This document shows, in pieces, positions 1 through 6,969 of a stretch of 22,202 nt of DNA. The first letter of the stretch is position 1. Each line of letters starts with the position of its first letter. A program made the translations under genes and the position numbers. The notes beneath the pieces were generated by a model. The model was not told where the DNA came from. It did no database searches and saw only the letters and a program-made list of their open reading frames with translations. This DNA is from a virus, in the IMG/VR virus record IMGVR_UViG_3300020457_001422, positions 1-22,202 of that record. One strand, written 5' to 3'.

Positions 1-297
1 GCTTCTTATGGGACGTTCAGTACTGGTATCAATATTCGTAATTTACACAATATTGTTTTTAGTAGCCCTAGTAAAAGTAGGATAAGAAACTTACAATCTA
101 TAGGAAGAGGATTAAGATTAAAAGATAATAAATCACACGCTACATTATACGATATAGCTGATGACCTTTCCTACGGCGAAAAAGAAAACTATACCCTACA
201 ACACTTTAGAGAACGTATAAATATATACAATAGTGAAGATTTTGACTATCAAATTCACAATATAGAATTGGAGAGAAATGGCAAAAGAAGTAGCTAA
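1..297 (+). CDS. uvsW: UvsW-type helicase, C-terminal end (partial)
   Basis: An open frame enters from the left edge and stops with TAA at 295-297, giving the last 98 residues of a protein whose start is outside the window. In T4, UvsW is a superfamily 2 helicase that unwinds R-loops and branched DNA and helps switch the phage from origin-dependent to recombination-dependent replication. The visible part is the end of the second RecA-like domain. It contains ASYGTFSTGINIRNL (motif V region) near residues 1-15 and QSIGRGLRL (motif VI, with the arginines expected for ATP hydrolysis) near 42-50. The following gene starts inside it at 278, a 20-nt overlap that suggests translational coupling. Position next to gene 55 and genes 47/46 fits a T4-like recombination cluster. 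The identification rests on the motif V and VI text; other SF2 helicases share the general pattern. Confidence 0.88.
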   Translation, partial: ASYGTFSTGINIRNLHNIVFSSPSKSRIRNLQSIGRGLRLKDNKSHATLYDIADDLSYGEKENYTLQHFRERINIYNSEDFDYQIHNIELERNGKRSS

Positions 298-715
298 TAT
301 AAGAATCTTTAAACTTATAAATGGTGATGATGTGGTTGCACACTTACCACAAGGAGAAAAACAACTTCCAGAGAAATCTCCATTAGTAAGAATCAGTAAA
401 CCTTTACAAATTAAATACATTCCACAGATGACCTCTATGGGAATAAGAGATTATATAGCCCTTATAAAGTGGGTAAATTATACGCCAGATAAAGTTGTTA
501 ATATTCCAAAAGATAAGATTATGACTATAACGTTGGCGTCTGAGGATATGGTATCAAGTTATATGAATCTTGCAAAAGATTATGATAAATTAGACCAACC
601 TAAAAAGGCGTCTAAATCTATCTTTAAACAAGAAAAAATATCAGAAGAAGATAATGAGATTTTAAATGAAATATTTAAAGAGTTAGATGGTGGAAAGAAA
701 AGAACGATTCACTAG
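278..715 (+). CDS. Sm-like (LSm-fold) small protein, unknown role
   Basis: 145 residues. The ATG at 278 lies within the uvsW end and is preceded by GGAGAG at 270-275, a plausible but close ribosome binding site. I do not recognise a named gene. Residues 8-20 (IRIFKLINGDDVV) have the Sm1-like pattern of hydrophobic alternation followed by a glycine turn. A second protein at 18819-19145 begins the same way (ILLVRLMTGEDVIGKI), so the two look like diverged paralogues. An LSm or Hfq-type RNA-binding role is inferred from this alone. After about residue 80 the protein becomes charged and probably helical, with an acidic stretch ISEEDNEILNEIF near 121-133. It is followed by a 64-nt gap that contains a possible promoter facing the other way. 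Confidence 0.75.
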   Translation: MAKEVANIRIFKLINGDDVVAHLPQGEKQLPEKSPLVRISKPLQIKYIPQMTSMGIRDYIALIKWVNYTPDKVVNIPKDKIMTITLASEDMVSSYMNLAKDYDKLDQPKKASKSIFKQEKISEEDNEILNEIFKELDGGKKRTIH

Positions 716-749
716 TATATAGCTAGCTTCTCAACGGACTACATAGTCC

Positions 750-777
750 ATTATATACATTTTTTAAGGATTGTCAA
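750..777 (-). promoter_or_regulatory. Candidate sigma70-like promoter facing left
   Basis: Read on the minus strand, TTGACA (complement of 772-777) is followed after 16 nt by TATAAT (complement of 750-755). Both hexamers match consensus. The 11-mer ATTGACAATCC also occurs at the plus-strand promoter near 12919-12929. Transcription would start near 743 and run antisense into the Sm-like gene and uvsW. I see no credible minus-strand gene there, so any product would be an antisense RNA. Confidence 0.45.
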
Positions 778-779
778 TA

Positions 780-920
780 GTGATTGAAAATAAAAAACGT
801 CCCCAAGCACACATAGCCAAACAATGGCAAATTGGTGAAATCATCAAAGTAAAAAATCTATCTAAAGCGCTTAAACGTTTACTATGGCCTACCATTGACA
901 AACGGAAGAAAATAAAGTAA
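780..920 (+). CDS. Small basic protein of 46 residues, unknown
   Basis: GTG at 780 to TAA at 918-920. An AAGGA ribosome binding site at 766-770 lies 9 nt before the GTG. The product is short and very basic, ending KRLLWPTIDKRKKIK, with two tryptophans and no cysteines or membrane segment. It fills most of the gap between the Sm-like protein and gp55, where the genome is otherwise packed, and it lies on the same strand as its neighbours. I do not recognise it. A small nucleic-acid- or RNA-polymerase-binding protein would suit the composition, but that is a guess. Its start overlaps the candidate leftward promoter at 750-777. That overlap is either fortuitous or means one of the two calls is wrong. 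Confidence 0.55.
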   Translation: MIENKKRPQAHIAKQWQIGEIIKVKNLSKALKRLLWPTIDKRKKIK

Positions 921-932
921 TATGTATTAATT

Positions 933-1460
933 ATGACAAAATCAATTAGAATCAAAAAAAGACCAGAGCATTATGTAAACAACAAAGAGTTTTTGTTGGC
1001 TATGATTGCTTATAAGAAATCTGTCAATAAAGCAAAAAGATTAAAAGAAAATAAACCACCTGTGCCTGATTATATAGGCGAGTGTTTTTTAAAGATAGCA
1101 AACCATTTATCATTTAGACCAAACTTTATAAACTATACCTATCGTGATGATATGATATCCGATGGAATTGAAAACTGTTTGCAATATCTTGACAATTTTA
1201 ATCCTAAAACATCTAATAATCCATTTGCGTATTTCACTCAAATTATCTATTACGCTTTCGTAAGGAGAATACAAAAAGAAAAGAAACAAACAACAATTAA
1301 ACATAGAATGATAAAGGAAGCAAACTATGATGATATGACGTTGCAACCTGGAGAAGATAGAGAGTTTAAAAATCAATTTACAGAATTCTTACAAAAGAAC
1401 TTACCACAAGAAGAAGAAAAGAAACCAGTTAAGAAAAAGAAAAAGGTTAAACGAAAATGA
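933..1460 (+). CDS. 55: Late-transcription sigma factor gp55
   Basis: 175 residues from the ATG at 933. T4 gp55 is a minimal sigma-family protein that replaces host sigma70 on RNA polymerase and recognises TATAAATA late promoters; the gp45 clamp then activates it. The match to T4 gp55 is clear in order and spacing: YVNNKEFLLAMIAYK near 14-28, DDMISDGIENCLQYLDNFNP near 72-91, then NPFAYFTQIIYYAFVRRIQKEKK near 96-118, the sigma region 2-like core. The end differs. T4 gp55 closes with a hydrophobic/acidic clamp-binding epitope, whereas this protein ends in a lysine-rich tail (KKPVKKKKKVKRK). FTEFLQKNL just before the tail may take over clamp contact; that is inference. No strong ribosome binding site is visible. 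The next gene overlaps by 4 nt. Confidence 0.93.
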   Translation: MTKSIRIKKRPEHYVNNKEFLLAMIAYKKSVNKAKRLKENKPPVPDYIGECFLKIANHLSFRPNFINYTYRDDMISDGIENCLQYLDNFNPKTSNNPFAYFTQIIYYAFVRRIQKEKKQTTIKHRMIKEANYDDMTLQPGEDREFKNQFTEFLQKNLPQEEEKKPVKKKKKVKRK

Positions 1461-1714
1461 CAGAGCAAGAAGAAAAACAAAAAGCTTTAGATGGTGAAAA
1501 AGGAATAGTAAATACTACTACTCACGAACACGATAAAACTTATGAGAACGAAGGTAAAAGAGATTATAGTCCTATGGTTCAAATTTCAGTAAAAGAATAT
1601 GATAAGTTAAAAGAACAACAACATTATATTACTGACCCTAGTTTAATTTCGGTTATAGATAAGCTTGAGGAATTAGTAAGAGCTTTAAGAAAACATATTG
1701 TTAGGAAGTTTTAG
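1457..1714 (+). CDS. Small hydrophilic protein, unknown
   Basis: 85 residues. The ATG at 1457 overlaps the gp55 stop (ATGA), and the stop overlaps the GTG of gene 47 by one base, so the gene sits in a translationally coupled run. The first half is highly charged and probably unstructured (MTEQEEKQKALDGEKG, then repeated T/H/E residues). From about residue 41 a PMVQISVKEYDKLKEQQ segment leads into a helix, SVIDKLEELVRALRKHIV, with a leucine repeat suited to coiled-coil pairing. No catalytic or metal-binding motif is visible and I do not recognise a family. Its place between gp55 and gp47 does not identify a T4 counterpart. It does not resemble T4 gp33. Confidence 0.78.
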   Translation: MTEQEEKQKALDGEKGIVNTTTHEHDKTYENEGKRDYSPMVQISVKEYDKLKEQQHYITDPSLISVIDKLEELVRALRKHIVRKF

Positions 1715-2766
1715 TGAAAATAGCGTTATTAAACGATACCCATTTTGGTTGTCGGAACGATAGTCCAGCATTTGCTGAATATCAACAACGTTTTTATGAC
1801 GAATTGTTTTTTCCTTATTTGAAAGAACATAATATTAAAACGTTAATACATTTAGGTGATGTAGTTGATAGACGTAAATTTATAAACTTTAAAACGGCGA
1901 ACTTTTTTCGTCAAAAGTTTATGAAAAGACTTTGGGAAGAAAAGATTGATACACATATTATATTAGGTAATCACGATACTTATTATAAGAATACAAACGA
2001 AGTAAATGCTATAAATGAATTGTGTACTACTTATGATGGTTTAAATGAACCTTGGATATATACAGGTCCAAAAACAGTTAATTTAGATGGTTTAGATATT
2101 TTATTTTTACCTTGGATTTGTGACCAGAATTATGAGGAATCTATGTATGAAATTGAAAATACAAATGCTGAAATATGTATGGGTCATTTAGAAATAAAAG
2201 GATTTGAAATGCATAGAGGATTTATGAACGAACAAGGTTTAGATAAAACAACGTTTCATAGATTTGAAAAAGTTATGTCTGGACACTTTCATAAGAAATC
2301 AGATGACGGTCAAATATATTATTTAGGTACGCAATATGAAATAGTATGGAGTGATTATAAAGATCCAAAAGGATTCCATATCTTTGATACAGACACTAGA
2401 GAGTTAACTAGAGTATCTAATCCTTTGAGGATTTTTAGAAAAATATATTACAATGATATGATGGAAGATTATGATAAAGTTGATATATCAAGATTTGATA
2501 AAAGTTTTATTAAGTTGTTTATAACAAATAAAACAGATGAAGATATGTTTAATAGATTTGTACAAAGAATATATGATACATTAACAGTATATCAATTAGA
2601 TATATTTGAAGATACGCAAGACGTTAATACAAGTGTACCCGAAATAGAACAAGGAGAAGATACTACAACTTTCCTAAATAATTATATAGACCATATAGAA
2701 ACAGATTTAGATAAGAATAAGATTAAAGAAAAAGTTAAAGAACTATATCAGGAGGCAAGTGAATAA
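1714..2766 (+). CDS. 47: Recombination endonuclease subunit gp47 (Mre11/SbcD-like)
   Basis: 350 residues, GTG start at 1714 with AGGAAG at 1703-1708. With gp46 it forms the T4 equivalent of Mre11-Rad50 (SbcDC), which resects DNA ends for recombination-dependent replication and host DNA breakdown. The calcineurin-like metallophosphatase motifs are in order: D8-x-H10 (NDTHFG), GDVVDRR at 48-54, GNHD at 85-88, GHLEIKG at 157-163 and SGHFHK at 189-194. These supply the two-metal site. Length is close to T4 gp47 (339 residues). The C-terminal part after about residue 230 should be the gp46/DNA-binding portion. It overlaps the next gene by one base (TAATG). The 46 partner follows after one inserted gene. 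Confidence 0.96.
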   Translation: MKIALLNDTHFGCRNDSPAFAEYQQRFYDELFFPYLKEHNIKTLIHLGDVVDRRKFINFKTANFFRQKFMKRLWEEKIDTHIILGNHDTYYKNTNEVNAINELCTTYDGLNEPWIYTGPKTVNLDGLDILFLPWICDQNYEESMYEIENTNAEICMGHLEIKGFEMHRGFMNEQGLDKTTFHRFEKVMSGHFHKKSDDGQIYYLGTQYEIVWSDYKDPKGFHIFDTDTRELTRVSNPLRIFRKIYYNDMMEDYDKVDISRFDKSFIKLFITNKTDEDMFNRFVQRIYDTLTVYQLDIFEDTQDVNTSVPEIEQGEDTTTFLNNYIDHIETDLDKNKIKEKVKELYQEASE

Positions 2767-3431
2767 TGATACCAAGTAAAGTAGATATATTAGGCAATTT
2801 AAATTTTGGTCCTTTTGTTGCTCATTATAAAATACACGATACACTATTAGAAGGACTTATAGAAAGAGGTAAAAATGCTATACCAGGCTCAAGAAATAAA
2901 AGCTTAGCAGGTATATTAGGAGACCAAAGAGGATATTCAAACGAAGATAAAGAATGGTTTGTAAAACAATGGCAACCTTATGTAGACTCATATGCTGAAG
3001 GTGCTTTAAGTTATATAGGTTCCAAATTTGATAATAAAATGCATTCCAAATCTTTTCAATTAATTGACTTATGGATTAATTATATGAAAGAGAACGAATA
3101 TAATCCACAACACAATCATAATGGACAATTATCTTGGGTTATATATTTACAAACACCAAATTTAGATGAAGAGAAAAAAGCATTTGAAGGAACAGGTTTA
3201 GGACCTGGAGTTATAGGATTTCATTATGGTGAATCTATGACACCTCGTTGGGCTGAACACACATACAAATATGAACCACAAGTAGGATTTGGTTTTATAT
3301 TTCCTGCACAATTAAGACACGAAGTATTTCCATTTAAAACACCAGGAGAAAGAATAAGTGTGTCAGGTAATTTAAATTTTATTAATCCTATGTCATCTTC
3401 AACGGTAATGAAAAAAAGTGATACAATTTAA
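2766..3431 (+). CDS. 2-oxoglutarate/Fe(II)-dependent oxygenase
   Basis: 221 residues. The C-terminal half carries the double-stranded beta-helix pattern of the putative 2OG-Fe(II) oxygenase family common in marine T4-like phages: NPQHNHNGQLSWVIYL near 113-127 (H116 and H118 as iron-ligand candidates), GVIGFHYGE near 148-156, the distal histidine in QLRHEVFPF (H185), and R196 in GERISVSGNLNF, expected to bind 2-oxoglutarate. Such enzymes hydroxylate proteins, nucleic acids or small molecules; the substrate cannot be read from the sequence. It is inserted between genes 47 and 46, sharing 1 nt with the first and 14 nt with the second, so it is co-translated with the recombination nuclease. Conserved iron and cosubstrate residues suggest it is active. 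Confidence 0.85.
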   Translation: MIPSKVDILGNLNFGPFVAHYKIHDTLLEGLIERGKNAIPGSRNKSLAGILGDQRGYSNEDKEWFVKQWQPYVDSYAEGALSYIGSKFDNKMHSKSFQLIDLWINYMKENEYNPQHNHNGQLSWVIYLQTPNLDEEKKAFEGTGLGPGVIGFHYGESMTPRWAEHTYKYEPQVGFGFIFPAQLRHEVFPFKTPGERISVSGNLNFINPMSSSTVMKKSDTI

Positions 3432-5133
3432 TAATATAAAATATCAAAACTTTTTATCTACAGGTAATGTACCTATAGAAGTAGATTTAAGAAAATCACA
3501 ATTGACATTGATAGTAGGTTCAAATGGATCAGGTAAGTCAACTTTATTAGACGCATTATGTTTTGCCTTATTTAATAAACCATTTAGAATTATAAAGAAA
3601 GACCAAATGGTAAATACTATAAATGGAAGTGGTGCATTAGTTGAATTATCTTTTAATGTAGGACCTAAAGCATATAAAATTATAAGAGGTATTAAACCTA
3701 ATATATTTGAAATCTATTGTGATGGTCAGTTATTAAGTCAAGACGCTAGTAATGTAGATTATCAAAAGTATCTTGAAGCAAATATTATGAGGTGTAATTA
3801 CAGATCCTTTTGTCAAGTAGTTTTATTAGGGTCTTCATCTTATATGCCATTTATGAAGATGAGAGCAAGTTATAGAAGAGAAGTAGTTGAAGAGATATTA
3901 GACATAAGAGCATTTACTAGAATGGACCTTACAATAAGAGCAGAGCAGATAGCACTACAAGGAAAGATAACAGAAGTAAGACATCAATGTGAGTTAATTG
4001 AGGCCAAGTATCAGACTGAACAAAAGTACTTGGACACCCTTCTCCATAAGGATATAGACGTCCAAACGCATAAAAATAAGGTATTAGAGAAGAATACTAA
4101 AGATAGACTAGAATATGAATTAAAGATTAAACAGATAAACGAAGAGTTAGAACAACGACAAGAACAATATAAAGATAAGGATCCTACTAATACAAAACTA
4201 AAAAAATTAGAGAAGATAGAATCAAAGATTGAAAACAATTTAGAAAGACACCAGAAGACATTAAAATTCTTTGAAGAGAATAGTGTATGTCCTACGTGTA
4301 CACAACCTATTGAACAAGAAGTAAAAGAGAAACATTGTAAAGATGAAAGACATAAAATTGCTGAATTAGAAAAAGGTATGAAAGAGTTGTTAGGAGAGAT
4401 AACAAAAACAGAAACAAAGATTAGTGAGTATGATAAAGTGTCTGACCATATGTATAGTTTAAGAGTTGATTTATCTAAAGTAGAAACGTCATTAGAAAAT
4501 CTTAAATCTCATAGTGATACAATAGAAAAAGATTTATCTAATTTAACTAATAAAGAAGAAGATATAGAAAATATAAGAAAAGAATTAGCAGACTTAAAAG
4601 AAAATTTAAGAATAAGTAAAATAGAATTAGACAAAATTGTTGAGGATAAAAAATACGCTGATGTGATAAGACAGATATTAAATGATAAAGGTGCTAAGGC
4701 ACAAATAATTAAAAAGTATATACCTATAATGAACTCTTTAATTAATAAGTATTTACAAGCAATGGATTTTTATGTTTCTTTTCATTTAGATGAAGAGTTT
4801 AATGAAACGGTTAAGAGTAGATATAGAGATACATTTAATTATAATAACTTCAGCGAAGGTGAGAAAATGAGAATAGATTTAGCACTATTATTCACGTGGA
4901 GAGATATAGCAAGAATGAAAAATAGTACACATACCAACCTTTTAGTGTTAGATGAGATATTTGATTCAAGCCTAGACTTGACAGGAACGGATGATTTCTT
5001 TAAAATAGTACAGAAACTATCTAAAGAAAATGTTTTTATTATTTCGCATAAAGGAGATATATTGTTTGATAAATTTACAAATATAATAAAGTACAAAAAG
5101 GATCAAAACTTTACGGTACTAGATAGGATATAA
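3418..5133 (+). CDS. 46: Recombination endonuclease subunit gp46 (Rad50/SbcC-like)
   Basis: 571 residues from a GTG at 3418 that lies inside the end of the oxygenase gene; no good ribosome binding site is visible, so coupling is likely. This is the ABC-type ATPase partner of gp47. Walker A is GSNGSGKST at 34-42. A long charged coiled coil covers roughly 170-410, interrupted by the zinc hook CPTC at 291-294, through which two molecules dimerise. The ABC signature NFSEGEK is at 477-483, Walker B LLVLDE at 508-513 and the histidine switch IISH at 541-544. The domain order and length (T4 gp46 is 560 residues) fit the family. The coiled coil is short compared with cellular Rad50, as is usual for phage. 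Confidence 0.97.
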   Translation: MIQFNNIKYQNFLSTGNVPIEVDLRKSQLTLIVGSNGSGKSTLLDALCFALFNKPFRIIKKDQMVNTINGSGALVELSFNVGPKAYKIIRGIKPNIFEIYCDGQLLSQDASNVDYQKYLEANIMRCNYRSFCQVVLLGSSSYMPFMKMRASYRREVVEEILDIRAFTRMDLTIRAEQIALQGKITEVRHQCELIEAKYQTEQKYLDTLLHKDIDVQTHKNKVLEKNTKDRLEYELKIKQINEELEQRQEQYKDKDPTNTKLKKLEKIESKIENNLERHQKTLKFFEENSVCPTCTQPIEQEVKEKHCKDERHKIAELEKGMKELLGEITKTETKISEYDKVSDHMYSLRVDLSKVETSLENLKSHSDTIEKDLSNLTNKEEDIENIRKELADLKENLRISKIELDKIVEDKKYADVIRQILNDKGAKAQIIKKYIPIMNSLINKYLQAMDFYVSFHLDEEFNETVKSRYRDTFNYNNFSEGEKMRIDLALLFTWRDIARMKNSTHTNLLVLDEIFDSSLDLTGTDDFFKIVQKLSKENVFIISHKGDILFDKFTNIIKYKKDQNFTVLDRI

Positions 5134-5741
5134 TGCCAGATAAAAAAATAGATAAAGAAATTCTTAAAGCTTTTCCAGAATTAAAAGACAGAATATTAAC
5201 TTTGGTTCCACCTAGTGATCCAAGAGTACAATCAGCAGTAGCACCTTTTACAGATGATATGTTAAAAGAACATAAATTTAAAGATAGACAAGAACTATCA
5301 GATGTTATGTTTAAAACTATGAGAAGGTTTGGTGGTATAGGATTATCTGCTAATCAAGTAGGATTACCATTTAATATGTTTGTATTAGGCGACCATCCTG
5401 AATTAGAAAGTGGTTTAAAAATGGCTTGTTTTAATCCTATGATAGTTAGTACAAGTGAAGAAGAGATATTAATGAAAGAAGGTTGTTTAACATTTCCTTT
5501 CTTATTCTTATCAATTAAAAGACCTAGAAAATGTGTTGTAAAATATACAGATGAAAAAGGTGATTTAAAAGAAGGTCAATTAGATGGTATGATTAGTAGA
5601 ATATTCCAGCACGAAATGGAACATATGTTAGGTATAAACTTTACAGATAAAGTATCAAAATTTAAATTAGATATGGCGAAAAATAAAGCACAAAAGATGT
5701 TTAAACAATGGCAAAAAAGAACAGGCAATAAAAGCAAGTGA
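5133..5741 (+). CDS. def: Peptide deformylase
   Basis: 202 residues, ATG at 5133 sharing one base with the gp46 stop. Peptide deformylase removes the formyl group from the initiator methionine of new proteins at the ribosome exit. All three signature motifs are intact: GIGLSANQVG at 68-77, EGCLT at 116-120 (C118 as metal ligand) and QHEMEHMLG at 159-167, giving H160, H164 and catalytic E161. The protein is longer than many phage versions, with an N-terminal extension of about 20 residues and a basic C-terminal helix (KNKAQKMFKQWQKR) that could contact ribosomal RNA. Marine phages often carry deformylases, thought to speed maturation of phage or photosystem proteins. Here there is no photosynthesis gene nearby. 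The next gene overlaps by 4 nt (GTGA). Confidence 0.97.
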   Translation: MPDKKIDKEILKAFPELKDRILTLVPPSDPRVQSAVAPFTDDMLKEHKFKDRQELSDVMFKTMRRFGGIGLSANQVGLPFNMFVLGDHPELESGLKMACFNPMIVSTSEEEILMKEGCLTFPFLFLSIKRPRKCVVKYTDEKGDLKEGQLDGMISRIFQHEMEHMLGINFTDKVSKFKLDMAKNKAQKMFKQWQKRTGNKSK

Positions 5742-6889
5742 AAAAGTTAACTAACAAAACAGATACAATGAACGCCTTAGCAGCCTTTGGTGTAGAAACA
5801 ATTGGTGATGAGAATATAACTAAAAAAGGCAATCTAAAAGGTGTAGTTGATAATGAAGAACAATTACAGAATAATATAGATAGCGTATACAAGTACTGGC
5901 AAGATAGAGGTTTTCCATATTATTCTACAGATCCATTATGGAGAAAACAGAAGTTTAGAGAATTAGAAAATACTAATTGGAAAGAATTATTAACGCAAGA
6001 TAAAGTTATTAAACCTAATCAAACAGGTTTAGCATTAGCGTGGTCATATATGCCACATAGTTTTGGTATCAGATGTGGTAAAATGAGAACTCCTATGGAG
6101 ATATATGAAAGTGAAGAACACTTTAAAAAAGGTATTAGAAAATTACTTACAGGTAGTTTCTTTGGCAAGTTTCGGTATGAAGATTTAGCACCAGAAAGCG
6201 CTAATTTATTTGATAAAAATTTAGGAGCAGATGGCGAATCTAAACATAAATCAGAAAGTATTATGAGATCCTTATTAAGAAGATATACAGGAACTCAATG
6301 TGTTTCTAATTTTAGACCTACAGCGGCTGCTGTACTCTATTCACATTTTGCCCACCCAGGTGCTATGGTTTGGGATATGTCAATGGGGTACGGTGGTCGT
6401 ATTCTCGGTGCTATTATATCAGATATTAATTATATAGGTACTGATCCAGCAGAAAAAACATTTAAAGGTTTAACTGAAATAAAGAAAGACTTTGCTAGAC
6501 CTAATAGAAACTACTTTTTAAACAAGTGTGGAAGTGAAGTATTTGAACCTAAAGAAAATGCTTTAGATTTTGCATTTACAAGTCCACCTTATTTTAATTG
6601 GGAGCAATATGGTGAAGAAGAAGGACAATCATTTAATCAGTTTGATAGTAATGAAGCGTGGAATAATGGTTTTTTAAGAAAGACTATACAAAACGTTTAT
6701 AAAGGTTTAAAACCAGGTAAGATTATGGGGTTAAATGTAGCAGATATTAAATCACATAAAACCTTTGAAAAAGATACTGTTGAAATCGCAAAGAGTGAAG
6801 GCTTTGAACATATAGATACATACAAATTACAACTATCCTCGCAAGAATCTGGTGCAAAATATGAGCCTGTTTTCATATTTAAAAAGTAA
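5738..6889 (+). CDS. DNA methyltransferase-like protein (TSPPY type)
   Basis: 383 residues, GTG start at 5738 overlapping the deformylase stop. It has the hallmarks of an amino-methyltransferase acting on N6-adenine or N4-cytosine: VWDMSMGYGGR at 211-221 fits the S-adenosylmethionine-binding motif I, and FTSPPYFNW at 280-288 is the catalytic motif IV. NFRPTAAAV near 191-199 suits motif X just before motif I. The order X, I, IV puts an N-terminal domain of about 185 residues ahead of the catalytic part. That domain (for example DRGFPYYSTDPLWRK near 56-70) resembles nothing I can name and may recognise the target. No partner restriction enzyme is adjacent, so this is more likely an orphan modification enzyme, for example for self-protection. 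The target base is unknown. Confidence 0.82.
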   Translation: MKKLTNKTDTMNALAAFGVETIGDENITKKGNLKGVVDNEEQLQNNIDSVYKYWQDRGFPYYSTDPLWRKQKFRELENTNWKELLTQDKVIKPNQTGLALAWSYMPHSFGIRCGKMRTPMEIYESEEHFKKGIRKLLTGSFFGKFRYEDLAPESANLFDKNLGADGESKHKSESIMRSLLRRYTGTQCVSNFRPTAAAVLYSHFAHPGAMVWDMSMGYGGRILGAIISDINYIGTDPAEKTFKGLTEIKKDFARPNRNYFLNKCGSEVFEPKENALDFAFTSPPYFNWEQYGEEEGQSFNQFDSNEAWNNGFLRKTIQNVYKGLKPGKIMGLNVADIKSHKTFEKDTVEIAKSEGFEHIDTYKLQLSSQESGAKYEPVFIFKK

Positions 6890-6929
6890 AACGCCGAAAA
6901 AGTCGCATAAAATCTCACTTATTTAACGC

Positions 6930-6958
6930 TTGACTTTCCCATAAAAGTATGGTACTGT
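6930..6958 (+). promoter_or_regulatory. Promoter of the TTGACT-TACTGT class, copy 1
   Basis: TTGACT at 6930-6935, a 17-nt spacer and TACTGT at 6953-6958, with TG at 6950-6951 forming an extended -10. The stretch AAAGTATGGTACTGTAT (6944-6960) and the CTTGACTTT upstream are repeated exactly, at the same spacing, before the AAA+ gene at 9346-9377. Predicted start near 6965, only about 5 nt before the ATG at 6970. Confidence 0.72.
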
Positions 6959-6969
6959 ATACGTACATT

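Noticed and set aside
216-223. TATAAATA within the uvsW end
   Set aside because: Perfect late box, but inside a coding region ahead of non-late genes, and AT-rich coding sequence gives such matches by chance. Kept only as a possibility.
736-765. GGACTACATAGTCC followed by T run as a rightward terminator
   Set aside because: The stem is short and the T run begins 10 nt after it. It is only noted as an adjunct to the leftward promoter.
1189-1217. TTGACA-N17-TCTAAT inside gene 55
   Set aside because: Internal to a conserved gene with no gene start just downstream; expected by chance in AT-rich coding DNA.
6949-6969. Upstream ATG for the VWA protein
   Set aside because: It lies before the predicted -10 hexamer of a promoter repeated elsewhere, so it would not be in the transcript. 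The seven extra residues also match nothing.
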